NCBI RefSeq assembly: GCF_002998435.1
Contig: NZ_CP027231.1
Coordinates: 1,715,001 to 1,779,000 of the forward strand
Reading direction: 5' to 3'
Source of the DNA: Bacteroides zoogleoformans
GTDB lineage: Bacteria; Bacteroidota; Bacteroidia; Bacteroidales; Bacteroidaceae
Length of the DNA: 64,000 bases
In this document: positions 62,490-64,000 of the stretch, piece after piece
Position numbering within the stretch: position 1 is the stretch's first letter
Layout: each line of letters starts with the position of its first letter
Made by a program: the position numbers and the translations under genes
The notes under the pieces: generated by a model
Seen by the model: the letters and a program-made list of their open reading frames with translations, nothing else
The model's database searches: none
What the model was told of the DNA's origin: nothing

Positions 62490-64000
62490 AAGAGCCCAAA
62501 GTACACGTAGGCATTCTGTTCGAGCCACAGATAGAGTTCAACCTGCTGAGCCCGTACCGCATCGGCGGAACGGAGGTCTGCGGCAAACAAGTAGTTACTT
62601 ATGACCAAGGCAGAATACGCTGGAACGGCCGCCTGTATGACGAGCTGCTGTTCGAGCCGAACAATGAGTCGACAGACGCATTCGAGCTGCTGGACGTCAC
62701 CATCGGCATCAACTTCCACTGGGAACGCAAGGAGAATCAGCGTTTCCTCGGTGCCTTGAAAATCATCGTGGAAGATGGCAAGCTCACCGGCATCAATGTG
62801 GTGAAGGTGGAAGACTACCTGACCAGCGTCATCTCGTCCGAAATGAGCGCCACCGCCTCCTTGGAGTTGCTCAAGGCACACGCAGTGATTTCGAGGAGCT
62901 GGCTGCTAAGCCTCTCCCCCAACCCCTCCCCCATAGGGAGGGGAGGGCTGCGCGACGAAAGCGATAGTCTATCTCAACACTCCCTCCTCACGGAAAAGGG
63001 GGGCAAGGAGAAAGACCGCTATCAAACGGCCGACAGACTCAGTTATGACTTACTGAAAGAGAAACAGCAAGAGCTAAAGAAGAATCCAACAGAAGCGGAG
63101 AGAGTGATGTGGGAAGGATTGCGTAACGGGCAAACCGGCTGTAAGTTCAGGAGACAACACATCATCGATTGCTACATCGTAGACTTCGTATGTCTGGAGA
63201 AACAACTCATCATCGAAATAGACGGCGGCTATCATTCCACGCCTGAACAGCAAGCCAAAGATGCCGATCGTACCCGCCATCTCGAATCCTTAGGCTACCA
63301 TGTGCTTCGCTTCACCAATGAAGAAGTCATCGCCCATCCCGAGTGCGTCATGCAACAAATCACATCGCACATGGCGCAACCTATCTCTTTCCAACAAGAG
63401 AAAGAGACGAAGGAGAAAGACCTCTCCCTCGTCTGGTACGAACGCGACGCTCACACCCACTTCGATGTCTGCGCCGACGACCACTGCCAACGTTATCAAG
63501 GTATCACCCGTGCTTGTACCGATACCGTACGCCAAGCCATCGCCGCCACTTACGGCCAAGTTCTGACGTACAACGGCAAGATATGCGATGCCCGATTCTC
63601 CAAATGCTGCGGCGGCATATTCGAAGAGTTTCAATATTGCTGGGCAGACGTCAAGCACCCTTACCTCAGTAAAAAGCGCGACCTCATCCCCACGCCTCCC
63701 ACCCCCGACTTCTCCAGCCCTTCTTCCGACCCCATCCCTATAGAGAGGGAAGGCTGCGATGATAACGCAATTCTATCTCAACACCCCCTCCCTATGGGGG
63801 AGGGGGCTGGGGGGGAGAGGCTGGAGCGTTGGATACGCACTTCGCCCGAAGCCTTCTGCAACACGGCGGACAAGCGCATACTCTCGCAAGTGCTCAATAA
63901 CTACGACCAAGAGACCACGGACTTCTATCGCTGGAAGGTGACCTATGCACAAGACGAACTGTCGGCCCTCATACTGAAGCGTTCGGGCATCGACTACGGA
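62486..64000 (+). CDS. SpoIID/LytB-domain protein carrying an in-frame DUF559 endonuclease insert (3' end beyond window)
   Basis: The frame stays open for 505 codons to the window edge. Residues 1-141 and about 305-505 are a Bacteroides-type SpoIID/LytB protein, a family of peptidoglycan lytic transglycosylases (EDYLTSVISSEMSATAS, CADDHCQRYQG, ARFSKCCGG). Between S142 and about residue 300 lies a foreign stretch: a GC-rich repeat (LSPNPSPIGRGG...) followed by a DUF559 domain with NPTEAERVMWEGLRNG, FRRQHIIDCYIVDFVC, EIDGGYH and VLRFTNEEV. A second copy of the repeat lies at residues 415-446. All joints keep the frame, so a chimeric protein is expected unless the inserts are removed. Confidence 0.88.
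   Translation, partial: MKEPKVHVGILFEPQIEFNLLSPYRIGGTEVCGKQVVTYDQGRIRWNGRLYDELLFEPNNESTDAFELLDVTIGINFHWERKENQRFLGALKIIVEDGKLTGINVVKVEDYLTSVISSEMSATASLELLKAHAVISRSWLLSLSPNPSPIGRGGLRDESDSLSQHSLLTEKGGKEKDRYQTADRLSYDLLKEKQQELKKNPTEAERVMWEGLRNGQTGCKFRRQHIIDCYIVDFVCLEKQLIIEIDGGYHSTPEQQAKDADRTRHLESLGYHVLRFTNEEVIAHPECVMQQITSHMAQPISFQQEKETKEKDLSLVWYERDAHTHFDVCADDHCQRYQGITRACTDTVRQAIAATYGQVLTYNGKICDARFSKCCGGIFEEFQYCWADVKHPYLSKKRDLIPTPPTPDFSSPSSDPIPIEREGCDDNAILSQHPLPMGEGAGGERLERWIRTSPEAFCNTADKRILSQVLNNYDQETTDFYRWKVTYAQDELSALILKRSGIDYG
62911..63010 (+). repeat. GC-rich palindromic repeat, copy 1, in-frame within spoIID
   Basis: The block contains hairpin 1 (CCCCTCCCCC / GGGAGGGG around ATA), a linker with TCTATCTCAACAC, and a degraded hairpin 2. 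It matches copy 2 at 63729-63822 in order and frame, both reading LSQH at the linker. Confidence 0.9.
63011..63380 (+). mobile_element. DUF559 (Vsr-like endonuclease) domain cassette inside spoIID
   Basis: About 120 codons encode a nearly complete DUF559 domain, of the Vsr/very-short-patch-like nuclease fold, with the acidic cluster D-Y-IVDF and EIDGGYH. Without the insert the SpoIID sequence would join from SRSWLL to about LSLVWYERDAH. No own start codon is obvious before the domain. The 3' boundary is estimated from where SpoIID similarity resumes. Confidence 0.8.
63729..63822 (+). repeat. GC-rich palindromic repeat, copy 2, in-frame within spoIID
   Basis: Hairpin 1 (CCCATCCCTATAGAGAGGGAAGG), linker TCTATCTCAACAC, and a strong hairpin 2 (CCCCCTCCC / GGGGGAGGGGG around TAT). 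It reads as PLPMGEGAGGER, a peptide often seen where such repeats are translated. Confidence 0.9.

Noticed and set aside
62911-63380. Intein in the SpoIID protein
   Set aside because: No Cys/Ser N-terminal splice block or C-terminal HN-C/S/T motif at the joints; the insert is a DUF559 domain with DNA palindromes.

Overview
The window is chromosomal DNA from a member of the Bacteroidales, very probably the genus Bacteroides. Pointers are the dcw cluster headed by mraZ, Bacteroidetes-type promoters (TTG, about 19 bases, TAnnTTTG) before several genes, a SusC/SusD pair, a glycine-lipid acyltransferase pair, DUF4292 and DUF4922 proteins, and many GC-rich or 'tacggag'-type dispersed repeats. No tRNA or rRNA gene was seen.

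Bases 1-6911 (minus strand) are the start of the division and cell-wall cluster: mraZ, rsmH, ftsL, ftsI, murE, mraY and the first codons of murD, with a MraZ-type operator upstream. Bases 7242-16822 hold an 11-bp tandem repeat, an ECF sigma factor, a glycine-lipid acyltransferase pair, a dGTPase, then dut, a TPR lipoprotein, a DUF4292 lipoprotein and an EnvC-like protein as one run, and a convergent argE-type deacylase. Bases 17225-34571 are mostly housekeeping: acyl-CoA synthetase, M16 peptidase, prfB, alkaline phosphatase, lpxH, a MIP18/SufT-like protein, murF, a VanZ-like protein, a helix-hairpin-helix protein, a lolD-like ATPase, tcdA, a CPA2 antiporter and asd.

Bases 34600-41160 are an AT-rich accessory island between asd and a Crp/Fnr gene. 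It begins with a strongly folded, apparently independent RNA (about 35068-35378) with its own promoter and terminator. Then follow five tightly packed genes: a VWA protein with an intact MIDAS, a PP2C-type phosphatase, two related protein kinases (the second with an Ig-like tail) and a DUF4407 membrane/coiled-coil protein. This resembles the TerY-P signalling triad but has its own composition, and it is the best candidate for an undescribed system.

Bases 41217-45335 form a nitrosative-stress block: a Crp/Fnr regulator divergent from hcp, a cupin and a DUF438/hemerythrin/PAS protein, with a perfect palindrome in the divergent promoter.

Bases 45476-64000 look like a peptidoglycan-salvage locus: a BadF-type amino-sugar kinase, SusC/SusD, a NamZ-like exo-muramidase (DUF1343), a sodium:solute symporter, an amidase-like protein with a golvesin-type insert, a metallophosphoesterase/PQQ protein, a tandem GT2 glycosyltransferase, a DUF4922 phosphorylase-like protein and a SpoIID/LytB protein. 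The spoIID gene, cut by the window edge, carries two in-frame copies of a GC-rich palindromic repeat, one of which brings a whole DUF559 (Vsr-like endonuclease) domain. It appears to be a small nuclease-bearing element tolerated inside a host protein.
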